Below, in pieces: positions 18,440 to 26,617 of a stretch of 64,000 nucleotides of DNA (its first letter is position 1; each line of letters begins with the position of its first letter). The DNA is taken from contig NZ_SHKP01000007.1 in assembly GCF_004217215.1 (NCBI RefSeq), positions 62,001 to 126,000 of the forward strand. Direction: 5' to 3'. Below the pieces are notes generated by a model. It was not told where the DNA came from and ran no database searches. It worked only from the letters and a program-made list of their open reading frames with translations. This DNA comes from Rivibacter subsaxonicus (GTDB lineage Bacteria > Pseudomonadota > Gammaproteobacteria > Burkholderiales > Burkholderiaceae_C). Both the position numbers and the translations under genes were made by a program.

Positions 18440-19485
18440 GCTGCTTGTTTTTCTGTTGGCATGTCTTCAAGGGAATCGGCCGCCCCTCCCTGAGGCAGCC
18501 GCTCGTGCTGTTCGGCCAGGCGGTCGAACCAGTCTTCGAGCGCGGCGATCTGCAGCGTCGCGCTTTCGATCACGTTGATGCGCGCGCGCAGCGCGCCGCC
18601 GCCGGGCAGGCCGTGGACGTACCAGCCGATGTGCTTGCGTGCGCTGCGCACCCCGCTGAACTCGCCGTAGAGCGAGTGATGGTCGTGCAGGTGCTCGACC
18701 AGCCAGCCCTTCACGTCGAGCGTGCGCGGCGCGGGCAGGTGCTCGCCGTGGCTGAGGAAGTGCGCGATCTCGCGGAAGATCCATGGCCGGCCCTGCGCGG
18801 CGCGGCCGATCATCACGGCGTCGACGCCGGTGCGCGCGAACAGCTCGCGCGCGCGCTCGGGCGAATCGATGTCGCCATTGGCGACGATCGGGATCTGCAG
18901 CTCGGCCTTGATTGCCGCCACCGTCTCGTGCTCGGCCGCGCCGCGGTAGCCCTGCTCGCGGGTGCGGCCGTGCACGGTCAGCATCGCGATGCCGGCCTCC
19001 TGCGCGCCGCGCGCGATGCGCAGCGCGTTCTTCGTCTCGTCGCACCAGCCGGTGCGCATCTTCAGCGTGACCGGCACGCCGTGCGGTGCGCAGGCGGTGA
19101 CCACCGCCTCGACGATGCGCAGCGCCGCCGCTTCGTCGCGCATCAGCGCCGAGCCGGCCCACTTGTTGCAGACCTTCTTGGCCGGGCAGCCCATGTTGAT
19201 GTCGATGATCTGGGCGCCGCGGTCGATGTTGTAGGCGGCGGCCTCGGCCATCGAGATCGGCTCGGTGCCGGCGATCTGCACCGCGATTGGCGCCACTTCA
19301 CCTTCGTGGTTGGCGCGGCGCGAGGTCTTGAGGCTGTCCCACAGCTCGCGCTTGCTGGTCACCATCTCGCTGACCGCATAGCCGGCGCCGAGCTTCTTGC
19401 AGAGCTGGCGGAACGGCCGGTCGGTCACGCCTGCCATCGGCGCGACGAACAGGCGGTTCGTCAGTTCGATGGGGCCGATGCGCAT
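18436..19485 (-). CDS. dusB: tRNA-dihydrouridine synthase B
   Basis: FMN enzyme that reduces uridine to dihydrouridine in tRNA. The start chosen is ATG 19485 (MRIGPIELTNRLFVAPMAGV), giving 349 residues; the frame is open further upstream but that part is not Dus-like. Motifs include APMAGVTDRPFR, DINMGCPAKKVCNKWAGSAL with the catalytic Cys, TVHGRTREQGYRG and IVANGDI. It leads the dusB-fis-purH operon. Confidence 0.96.
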   Translation of the reverse strand: MRIGPIELTNRLFVAPMAGVTDRPFRQLCKKLGAGYAVSEMVTSKRELWDSLKTSRRANHEGEVAPIAVQIAGTEPISMAEAAAYNIDRGAQIIDINMGCPAKKVCNKWAGSALMRDEAAALRIVEAVVTACAPHGVPVTLKMRTGWCDETKNALRIARGAQEAGIAMLTVHGRTREQGYRGAAEHETVAAIKAELQIPIVANGDIDSPERARELFARTGVDAVMIGRAAQGRPWIFREIAHFLSHGEHLPAPRTLDVKGWLVEHLHDHHSLYGEFSGVRSARKHIGWYVHGLPGGGALRARINVIESATLQIAALEDWFDRLAEQHERLPQGGAADSLEDMPTEKQAA

Positions 19486-19523
19486 GGTGGTGACAGGGGT
19501 GGGCTGCTTAAAAAAGAGGCGCG

Positions 19524-19529
19524 AGTATA
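19524..19529 (-). promoter_or_regulatory. Candidate -10 element for the dusB-fis operon
   Basis: On the minus strand TATACT stands about 39 nt upstream of the dusB ATG. No clear -35 box accompanies it. The region also faces a gene on the plus strand, so it may be a two-way promoter. Confidence 0.35.
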
Positions 19530-19597
19530 GCGGTCCGTCCGCCCGAGTTTTTGCTGCTGTGCGCCAAGCATGGCGGCTCGAACCGGGGCCGCGAATA

Positions 19598-20089
19598 ATG
19601 CACGTGATGCAAGCCTGGTTCGAAGCACTGCTGACCGCACTCGCCCTGCCGCAATACGGCCTGAGCACCGTGTTCATCGTGGCACTGGTCAGCGCGACGC
19701 TGCTGCCGATGGGCTCGGAGCCGGTGGTGTTCGGCCTCATCAAGCTCAACCCCGAGCTGTTCTGGCCGGCGATCCTGGTCGCCACCGCCGGCAACACGGT
19801 GGGCGGCGCGATCAGCTGGTGGATGGGCTATGGCGCCGAGCGCGCGGTCGAGGCGATCCGCCACAAGCCGGTCGAGCACCGGGTGCTCGGCTGGCTCGAG
19901 CGCTTCGGCCCCAAGGCCTGCCTGATGAGCTGGCTGCCGGTGGTCGGCGACCCGCTGTGCGCCGTGGCCGGCTGGCTCAAGCTCTCGTTCTGGCCCTGCC
20001 TGTTCTACATGGCGATCGGCAAGTTCTTTCGCTACCTGACGATGACGGTGCTGCTGCTGTGGGTGCTGCCGGGGCGCTTCACGCCGTGA
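19598..20089 (+). CDS. YqaA/DedA-type SNARE-associated membrane protein
   Basis: 163 residues from ATG 19598; a second ATG at 19607 is equally possible. The protein is hydrophobic with about four helices and has the family pattern ATAGNTVGGAISWWMGYG, then a basic loop and WLPVVGDPLCAVAGWLKL. YqaA proteins are small relatives of DedA, which supports membrane homeostasis and probably lipid-carrier transport. The gene is divergent from dusB and followed 10 nt later by an acetyltransferase gene. Confidence 0.85.
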   Translation: MHVMQAWFEALLTALALPQYGLSTVFIVALVSATLLPMGSEPVVFGLIKLNPELFWPAILVATAGNTVGGAISWWMGYGAERAVEAIRHKPVEHRVLGWLERFGPKACLMSWLPVVGDPLCAVAGWLKLSFWPCLFYMAIGKFFRYLTMTVLLLWVLPGRFTP

Positions 20090-20099
20090 GGAACATCCG

Positions 20100-20639
20100 A
20101 TGAGCGAAGACTTCAAGGTGCGACGCGTCGGCGCGGAGGAGGCCGCGGCCGGCGCCGATGCGCTGGTCGAGGCGCTCGCCGACGTGCTCGTCGATTGCGT
20201 GGAGGGCGGCGCCTCGGTCAGCTTCATGACGCCGTTGCCACGCGAAAAGGCGGTGACCTTCTGGCGCGGTGTTGCGGGTGGTGTCGCGCGCGGCGAGCGC
20301 GTGCTGCTGGTGGCCGAGGACGGCGACGGCCGCATCGTCGGCACCGTGCAACTCATCACCGCGCTGCCCGACAACCAGCCGCATCGCGCCGACGTCGCCA
20401 AGATGCTGGTGCGCCGCAGTGCACGCCGGCGCGGCGTTGCGCAGCGCTTGATGGCGGCGCTCGACGCCGCCGCGCGCGAGGAGGGCAAGTCGGTACTCGT
20501 GCTCGATACCGTGACCGGCGGCGATGCCGAGCGGCTCTACCAGCGCGCCGGCTGGCAGCGGGTGGGGACGGTGCCGAACTACGCGCTGATGCCGGACGGC
20601 GCGCTCTGCGGGACGACCTTCTTCCACAAGCAGCTCTGA
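20100..20639 (+). CDS. GNAT-family N-acetyltransferase
   Basis: 179-residue cytoplasmic acyl-CoA-dependent acetyltransferase. The coenzyme-A loop is visible in VRRSARRRGVAQRLMAALDAAA, preceded by strand VGTVQLI and followed by SVLVLDTVTGGDAERLY and YQRAGWQRVG. The substrate cannot be inferred. It starts 10 nt after the YqaA-like gene, so the two are probably co-transcribed. A G/C-rich palindrome just after the stop may terminate them. Confidence 0.88.
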   Translation: MSEDFKVRRVGAEEAAAGADALVEALADVLVDCVEGGASVSFMTPLPREKAVTFWRGVAGGVARGERVLLVAEDGDGRIVGTVQLITALPDNQPHRADVAKMLVRRSARRRGVAQRLMAALDAAAREEGKSVLVLDTVTGGDAERLYQRAGWQRVGTVPNYALMPDGALCGTTFFHKQL

Positions 20640-20760
20640 GCGGATGGGGCAGCGCGCCCCCATGCCCGGATGCCGACGAGGCCGCGGATGAAACGATATC
20701 TTCGGGTTCACACCCCTGGATGCGCCACCAGACAGGCCTGACCCGTCTCAAGCAGCCCTC

Positions 20761-22964
20761 ATGCGCCTGTTCCTGCTCCTGTTCGTCTGCTGCCTGTCGG
20801 CCGGGCCACCCGCGACGGCGCAGACCAGCAACGTGCTGGTGCTGTTCTCCAACAACCGGCTGCTGCCGGCCAACATCGAGGCCGATCGCGGCCTGCGCGG
20901 GTGCTGGCGGCCTCGGACGGCGGCAAGGTCGAGCTGTTCTCGGAGTTCCTGGACCAGCCCACGTTCTCGGGGCCGGGCTACGAACAGACCTTCGTCACCT
21001 ACCTCGGCGAGAAGTACGTTTCGCGGCCGCCGAACGCCATCGTCGTCGTCGGCCAGTTCGCGCTCGACTACCTGCTGCGCCATCGGGCCGAACTGTTCGC
21101 GGACGTGCCGGTGGTTCATATCGGCGTCGACCAGTCCTTCGTGCGCTCGCTCCAGCCGCTACCAGCGGGCGTGGTCGGCGTTCCGGTCGTCTACGACTAT
21201 GCCGGCACCATCGAGCAGGCGCTGCTCTGGCACCCGCAGGCCAGGCGCCTGGTGGTGGTGACGGGTGTGAGCTCCGTCGACCACGAGAGGAATGCCACCA
21301 CGCGCGCCGCGATCGCCAGCCTGGCGCGGCCACCGGCGGTCGAGTTCCTCACCGGCCTGCCCAGCGACGTGCTGGCCAGCCGTCTGGCCGCTCTCGGCAC
21401 CGGCGACGTGGTGTTCACCCCCGGCTACTACCGCGACGGCGCCGGCCGCGCCTTCGCGCCGCGCGAGGCCGCCGAGCTCATTGCCGCGGCCTCGGGCGCG
21501 CCGGTCTATGGTCCGTACAGCACCTTCATCGGCACCGGCGCTGTTGGTGGCCGCATGCCGACCTTTGTCGAGATGGGACGGCAGGGCGCCAGGACCCTCA
21601 ATGCCGTGCTGGCCGGTACTCCGCTGACGAAGCTGGACCTGCCGGAGGTCATTCCGGCACAGGTGCAGATCGACTGGCGCCAGGCGCGCCGGTGGGGCAT
21701 CGGCGCGGACGCGATCCCTGCCGATGCCATCGTCCACTTCAAGGAACCCAGCTTCTGGGGTCGCTATCGCGACCAGGCCCTCCTCATGGTCGCGGTGCTG
21801 CTGATCCAGGCCGCGCTGATCGCCGCGCTGCTGGTCGAGCGGCGCTCACGCCGGCGCACGGCGGCGGCGCTGGAGGAAAGCGAGACCCGCATGAGTCTCG
21901 CGACACGCGCGGCGAGCATTTCCATGTGGATCTGGGACGTCGCCCGCGACAGGATCTGGACGACCCCCAGGGCGGCGCAGCGGGCCGGCTTGCCGCAGGA
22001 GTCCGCGATCCAGTTCGAGCAGGTTCTCCAGACCGTGCACCCCGCCGATCGCGAGGGCTTCGACCGCGCGGTGCGGCAGGCCGTTGCGAAGCGCGTTGAA
22101 CTGGACGTCGAGTACCGCATGCTCCAGCCCGGTGGCGAAGTGCGCTGGATCGCCGCGCGCGGGCGTGCCGAGAACGGCGCCGGCGAGCGCGTGACCGGCG
22201 TGGCGCTGGACATCACCGAGCGCAAGACGGCCGAGCTGCAGGCGCAGAAGGATCGGGCCGCGCTGACGCACATGACCCGCGTCTCGATGATGGGCCAGCT
22301 GTCCGCGTCGATCGCGCACCAGCTCAACCAGCCGCTGGCGGCGATCCTCGGCAACGCCGAGGCGGCGCGCAAGATGCTCGAGCGCCCGCAACTCGACCTG
22401 GACGAGCTCAAGGACATCTGCGACGACATCGTCACCGAGAACAATCGCGCGGCGGAGGTCATCCGGCGCCTGGGCGCGCTCTACAAGCGCGGCGAGATGA
22501 AGTTCGAGCCGCTGGACCTGAACGAGCTGGTGTACGAGACGCTCGATCTGGTGCACACGGAAATGATGAACCGGCACGTGGTGGCGGCCACCGACCTGGC
22601 CGACTCGCTGCCGGCGGTCGACGGCGGGCGGGTCCAGTTGCAGCAGGTGCTGCTGAACCTCATCCTGAACGCCGCCGACGCGATGAGCGGTATCGAGGTG
22701 ACGCAGCGCCGGCTGGTCGTGCGGACCGAGCTCCAGGGGACGAACGTGCGGCTGTGCGTCGTCGACCGCGGCACCGGCATCGCGCCCGAGGACGTCCGCA
22801 ACGTGTTCGACGCGTTCTGGAGCACCAAGGCCGGCGGCATCGGCGTCGGCCTCGCGATCTGCCAGTCGATCATCAAGGCCCACCGTGGCACGCTGACGGC
22901 GAGCAACAACGCGGACGGCGGCGCGACCTTCTGCGCCAGCTGGCCGGTGCGGCAGCAGGACTGA
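20761..22964 (+). pseudogene. Sensor histidine kinase with ABC-substrate-binding sensor domain, split by a frameshift
   Basis: The first part (from ATG 20761) encodes a signal peptide and the start of a periplasmic domain, MRLFLLLFVCCLSAGPPATA ... NVLVLFSNNRLLPANIEADRGLR. It then runs out of frame. The homologous continuation (VLAASDGGKVELFSEFLDQP) is in a different frame from about 20901 and stays open to 22964. A single missing base near 20896-20904, in a G-run, explains this. The rest has a periplasmic substrate-binding-like domain, a transmembrane helix near 21780-21840, a PAS domain, a HisKA domain with His codon 22317-22319 (SIAHQLNQPL) and an ATPase domain with N and G boxes. It is either a fresh pseudogene or a sequence error. 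The next gene is its likely partner regulator, 16 nt downstream. Confidence 0.8.
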
Positions 22965-22980
22965 TCCGGCAACGCTGCGC

Positions 22981-23589
22981 ATGGAAACCATCTTCCTGGT
23001 CGACGACGACCCCGCGATTCGCAAGTCCCTTTCGCGGGTGCTGCGCGAGGAAGGCTGGGAGGTCGAGGCCTTCGAGTCCGCCGAGGCCTTCCTGGCGCGG
23101 GCGGACGGACCGGCGCGCGGCTGCCTGGTGCTCGACGTCAGCATGCCGGGCCTGGACGGACTGGCGCTGCAGCGCCGGCTGGCCGAGGCAGGGCAGGCGC
23201 TGCCGATCGTCTTCCTCACCGGGCATGGCGACATCCGGATGACGGTGCAGGCGATCAAGGCCGGCGCGGCGGACTTCCTGACCAAGCCGGTGGCCGCGGC
23301 GGCGCTGCTCGGCGCCGTGCGCGCGGCGATCACGCAGGAGGCGACGACGCGCCGTGCGCGAGCCGAAGTGGCGGAGTGGGAGCAGCGGCTGGCCACGCTG
23401 TCGTCGCGCGAGCGCGAGGTGCTCGCGGCGCTGGTGAAGGGCCGGCTCAACAAGCAGATCGCGGGCGAACTGGGCATCGTCGAGCAGACCGTCAAGTTCC
23501 ATCGGGCGCGGATCATGGAACGCATGCAGGCGCACACGGTCGCGGAACTGATGCACATCGCGGCCCGGCTGGGCATCGGCAGCGACTAG
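22981..23589 (+). CDS. FixJ/NarL-type response regulator
   Basis: 202 residues: an N-terminal receiver with acidic pocket (VDDDP), phosphoacceptor Asp52 (LVLDVSMPGLDG) and Lys in FLTKPV, then a short linker and a LuxR-type helix-turn-helix (LSSREREVLAALVKGRLNKQ ... VKFHRARIMERM). It should bind DNA when phosphorylated by the adjacent sensor kinase. A 23-bp motif begins 14 nt after its stop and recurs twice more in this cluster; these are natural candidates for its binding sites. If the kinase is truly broken, this regulator may be silent or cross-phosphorylated. Confidence 0.93.
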   Translation: METIFLVDDDPAIRKSLSRVLREEGWEVEAFESAEAFLARADGPARGCLVLDVSMPGLDGLALQRRLAEAGQALPIVFLTGHGDIRMTVQAIKAGAADFLTKPVAAAALLGAVRAAITQEATTRRARAEVAEWEQRLATLSSREREVLAALVKGRLNKQIAGELGIVEQTVKFHRARIMERMQAHTVAELMHIAARLGIGSD

Positions 23590-23602
23590 CGGCAACAGGC
23601 GC

Positions 23603-23625
23603 TAAACCAAAGACCAGTGTCCGGC
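23603..23625 (+). promoter_or_regulatory. Cluster-specific repeated motif, copy 1 (candidate operator)
   Basis: Sequence TAAACCAAAGACCAGTGTCC and on to GGC lies upstream of the single-domain receiver gene. A TACTGT hexamer at 23641-23646 could be a -10 element; if so, transcription would begin at or next to the GTG start at 23653. It matches copy 2 in 21 of 23 positions. Confidence 0.55.
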
Positions 23626-23652
23626 TGCGGCGCGCGGCAGTACTGTCGCGGC

Positions 23653-24039
23653 GTGACCAGCGCTGATCCGATCATCGCCGTGGTGGACGACGAGTCGCCC
23701 GTGCGAACCATGCTCGGGCGCCTCTTGCGACTGGCCGACTACCGGGTGAGCGCCTTCGCCTCCGGCGAGGAGTTCCTCGCCTCGCTGGCCGCGCAGCAGC
23801 CGGCCTGCGCGATCCTCGACATCCACATGCCCGGGCTCTCGGGTCTCGAGGTGCAGTCGCGACTGCGCGCCGCGCACATGCCGATCCCGGTCGTGTTCAT
23901 CACGGCGAGCGACGACATCTCGCTTGATCGCTCGGCCTCCGAGATCGGCGCGGTGCGCCTGCTGCGCAAGCCCTTCTCCAGCGACGAACTGCTCGAGGCG
24001 GTCGGCCTCGCGTTGCGCAGTGCGGGCGACCGCACTTAA
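23653..24039 (+). CDS. Single-domain response regulator (receiver only)
   Basis: 128 residues counted from GTG 23653; the frame opens at an ATG 12 codons earlier, but that part overlaps the repeated motif and has no ribosome site. The receiver is complete: VVDDESPVR, phosphoacceptor Asp56 (CAILDIHMPGLSG), a conserved Thr/Ser switch region VFITASDD and Lys in LLRKPFSSDEL. There is no output domain, so it may act as a phosphate sink or by protein contact. It lies between copies 1 and 2 of the motif. Confidence 0.88.
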   Translation: MTSADPIIAVVDDESPVRTMLGRLLRLADYRVSAFASGEEFLASLAAQQPACAILDIHMPGLSGLEVQSRLRAAHMPIPVVFITASDDISLDRSASEIGAVRLLRKPFSSDELLEAVGLALRSAGDRT

Positions 24040-24058
24040 CCAAAGACCAGTTTCCGGC
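24036..24058 (+). promoter_or_regulatory. Cluster-specific repeated motif, copy 2 (candidate operator)
   Basis: TTAACCAAAGACCAGTTTCC followed by GGC overlaps the receiver gene's stop and lies 71 nt before the transporter ATG. TACAAG at 24073-24078 stands at the same spacing as TACTGT in copy 1, so both may be activator-dependent promoters. Confidence 0.55.
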
Positions 24059-24128
24059 GTGGGAACGGCACGGTACAAGGCCCATCGGACTCGCCGCGCC
24101 TGGCACCTTGTCACTTCTGCTGCACGAC

Positions 24129-24980
24129 ATGGATCTCGTCTCCATCCTGCCGCACCTCATCACGGTGAGCGTCATGCTGGTGGTGTTCGGCCTCGGCCTC
24201 GACGCGAGTCGACAGGATGCGCTTTCGCTGTTTCGCAATCCGGGCCTGCTGCTTCGCTCGTGGCTGTCGATGAACGTGATCATGCCGCTGGTCGCAGCCG
24301 GCTTCGTCGTCGCGTTCGACCTGCCGACGCCCGTGGACATCGCGCTGGTGGCGTTGGCGATATCGCCGGTGCCACCACTACTGCCGCGCAAGGAGATGAA
24401 AGCCGGTGGCCAGGAGTCGTACGCGATCGGCCTGTGCGTGGCGATTGCCCTGCTGTCGATCATCACGGTGCCGATCGCCGTGGCGCTGTTCACCGGCGCC
24501 TTCGGTCGTGCCGGCGAGATCTCGCCGCTGCAGGTCGCCAAGAGCGTGCTGATGACCGTGGTGGTGCCGCTCACGGTGGGCATCGTGTTGCGCCGCCGGG
24601 TGCCGGCGCTGGCGGAGAAGCTCGCGCGCCCGGTGGCGCTGTGGGGCATGGTGCTGCTGGTTCTCAGCGCTCTGCCGCTGGTCTACGCCTTCTGGCCCGG
24701 GGTCAGCGCATTGTTCGGCAACGGCACCGTGCTGATCATTGCCGCCATGGCCACGATCGGGCTCGGCGTCGGCCATGTGCTGGGTGGCCCCCACGCTCAC
24801 ACGCGAACCGTTCTTGCGCTGTCCACTACGTCGCGGCATCCTGCGATCGCGCTGGCAGTGGCCGTGGCCGGCGGTGCCGAGACGAAACCGGCGCTGGCGG
24901 CGATCCTGCTCTACGTGATCGTCGCGACGCTGATCTCCGTCCCGTACGTCGCGTGGCGCAAGGCGGCAGGCGCCGACTGA
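24129..24980 (+). CDS. Bile acid:sodium symporter-family transporter
   Basis: Polytopic inner-membrane protein, about nine or ten helices, of the SBF/BASS superfamily, which moves organic anions such as bile acids and other carboxylates or sulfonates with sodium. ATG 24129 gives 283 residues; an in-frame TTG at 24108 would add seven. Family features include FGLGLDASRQDALSLFRNPG near the start and the LALSTTSRHPAIALAVAVAG segment, which matches the conserved motif of the second half. Its position between the regulators and the sulfatase-maturation gene suggests transport of a sulfated or carboxylated substrate; this is inference. Confidence 0.82.
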   Translation: MDLVSILPHLITVSVMLVVFGLGLDASRQDALSLFRNPGLLLRSWLSMNVIMPLVAAGFVVAFDLPTPVDIALVALAISPVPPLLPRKEMKAGGQESYAIGLCVAIALLSIITVPIAVALFTGAFGRAGEISPLQVAKSVLMTVVVPLTVGIVLRRRVPALAEKLARPVALWGMVLLVLSALPLVYAFWPGVSALFGNGTVLIIAAMATIGLGVGHVLGGPHAHTRTVLALSTTSRHPAIALAVAVAGGAETKPALAAILLYVIVATLISVPYVAWRKAAGAD

Positions 24981-25013
24981 TGCAGCAAGTGCTTCGATCG
25001 CGAGGTAGTCGAA

Positions 25014-26009
25014 TTGAATGACATGGTGCACACCGAACCGACGCAACCGACCACTGGCCGGCCGCCGGCCGACAACATGGCGTGGGTCCCCGGCGGTACC
25101 TTCCTGATGGGATCGGATCACCATTACCCGGAGGAGGCGCCGGCGCATCGCGTGACGGTGAATGGCTTCTGGATGGACCGCACGACGGTGACCAACACCG
25201 AGTTCCGCCGCTTCGTAGAGGCCACCGGCTACGTGACGCTGGCCGAGCGCCCGGCCAATGCTGCCGACTACCCCGGCGCCGATCCGGCGCTGCTGGTCCC
25301 GTCGTCGGTCATGTTCCAGAAGGCCGCGCATCCGGTCGAGTTGCGTGGCCGCCCGAGCTGGTGGACCTACGTGGCGGGCGCGGACTGGCGCCACCCGCGC
25401 GGCCCGGCCAGTTCGCTGCAGGGCCTGTGGAAGCATCCCGTGGTGCATGTGGCCTTCGAGGACGCGCAGGCCTACGCGGACTGGGCCGGCAAGCAAATGC
25501 CGACCGAGGCCGAGTGGGAGTTCGCGGCGCGAGGCGGCCTCGACGGCGCCGAGTACGCGTGGGGTGCCGAGTTCACGCCCGGTGGTCGGCACCAAGCCAA
25601 TACCTGGCAGGGCGAATTCCCCTGGCAGAACCTGCTCGACGACGGCCATGAATGGACGGCGCCGGTCGGCTCCTACCCCGCCAATGGCTACGGATTGTTC
25701 GACGTGGCCGGCAACGTGTGGGAGTGGACCACCGACTGGTACCAGGAGCACGCCAGGATCAAGCACGCATGCTGCACGCTCGACAACCCGCGCGGCGGCG
25801 ATCCCGAGCAGAGCCACGACCCGGGCATGCCGAACATTCGCATTCCGCGCAAGGTGATGAAGGGCGGCTCGTACCTGTGCGCGCCGAACTATTGCCGTCG
25901 CTACCGGCCGGCCGCGCGCATGCCACAGGCGATCGACACCTCGACCTGCCACCTGGGCTTTCGCTGCATAGTGCGCGCCCCTGCATCGACCGGCGAGGTC
26001 GTGCCATGA
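25014..26009 (+). CDS. Formylglycine-generating enzyme (sulfatase-modifying factor)
   Basis: Copper-dependent oxidase that converts the Cys of CxAxR/CxPxR sulfatase sites to formylglycine. The 331-residue product spans one FGE-sulfatase domain (MAWVPGGTFLMGSDHHYPEE to the C-terminus). The two active-site cysteines are present as Cys289 and Cys294 in GGSYLCAPNYCRRYR, the signature of true FGEs rather than of the wider sulfatase-modifying-factor fold family. The TTG at 25014 has a GAGG ribosome site at good spacing; ATG 25023 is the alternative. A Cys-type sulfatase lies 0.6 kb downstream, its obvious client. The stop overlaps the next ATG. Confidence 0.93.
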   Translation: MNDMVHTEPTQPTTGRPPADNMAWVPGGTFLMGSDHHYPEEAPAHRVTVNGFWMDRTTVTNTEFRRFVEATGYVTLAERPANAADYPGADPALLVPSSVMFQKAAHPVELRGRPSWWTYVAGADWRHPRGPASSLQGLWKHPVVHVAFEDAQAYADWAGKQMPTEAEWEFAARGGLDGAEYAWGAEFTPGGRHQANTWQGEFPWQNLLDDGHEWTAPVGSYPANGYGLFDVAGNVWEWTTDWYQEHARIKHACCTLDNPRGGDPEQSHDPGMPNIRIPRKVMKGGSYLCAPNYCRRYRPAARMPQAIDTSTCHLGFRCIVRAPASTGEVVP

Positions 26010-26497
26010 GCAGAGCATCGAGAAGCACTTCGGGAAAGCGCCCGGCGTCGGAAGACTGGATCTCAGGCGACGCGTCGACCGAACTGTCCGCGCGCCGGAC
26101 CGGCATGTCGTTCCAGCGAACGCGCCTGAGCGCCGACCGCACGCTGATGTCGGTCATGCGCACATCGCTGTCGCTGATCGGCTTCGGCTTCACGATCTTC
26201 CAGTTCTTCCAGAAGCTGGCGACGTCGGAGGTGCTGAAAAACAGCGCCGCGCCGCGCAACTTCGGCGAGGCGCTGGTCTGGCTCGGCCTCACGATGCTCA
26301 TGCTGGGCATCGGCTATCACGTCGCATTCATGCTCGGCCTGCGCAGGGAGCGTCAGCAACTGAAGGCCGAGGGCCTGATCCACGCCGAAACCGGCTTTCC
26401 GCCGTCGCTCACGCTGATCTTCGCGCTGCTGCTGCTGTTGGTCGGATTCCTGGCCGTTGGCAGCATCACCTTCAACGTCGGGCCGTTCACGGGCTAG
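26006..26497 (+). CDS. DUF202-family membrane protein
   Basis: 163 residues from ATG 26006, overlapping the FGE stop (ATGA). A hydrophilic 30-residue N-terminus is followed by the DUF202 signature SFQRTRLSADRTLMSVMRTS and three transmembrane helices. The function of DUF202 proteins is unknown. Translational coupling to the FGE gene suggests it is part of the sulfatase unit. Confidence 0.85.
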   Translation: MSRASRSTSGKRPASEDWISGDASTELSARRTGMSFQRTRLSADRTLMSVMRTSLSLIGFGFTIFQFFQKLATSEVLKNSAAPRNFGEALVWLGLTMLMLGIGYHVAFMLGLRRERQQLKAEGLIHAETGFPPSLTLIFALLLLLVGFLAVGSITFNVGPFTG

Positions 26498-26617
26498 CGT
26501 GCAGCAACAAATGGGAGGCAGATCAGCCGTCGCCGCCTCGGTGGCTGTGAGTCGTCGTAGCAGAGGCAATCGTGTTCGCCGCATTGCGCGGGACTGTTCA
26601 ACCTAACAGGAGTAGTC

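Noticed and set aside
18466-19166. Alternative frames across dusB
   Set aside because: No motif support; the dusB frame carries the full Dus signature.
23640-23660. Sigma-54-type promoter near the single-domain receiver gene
   Set aside because: No GG/GC pair at the required 10-nt spacing was found in either of the first two motif copies.
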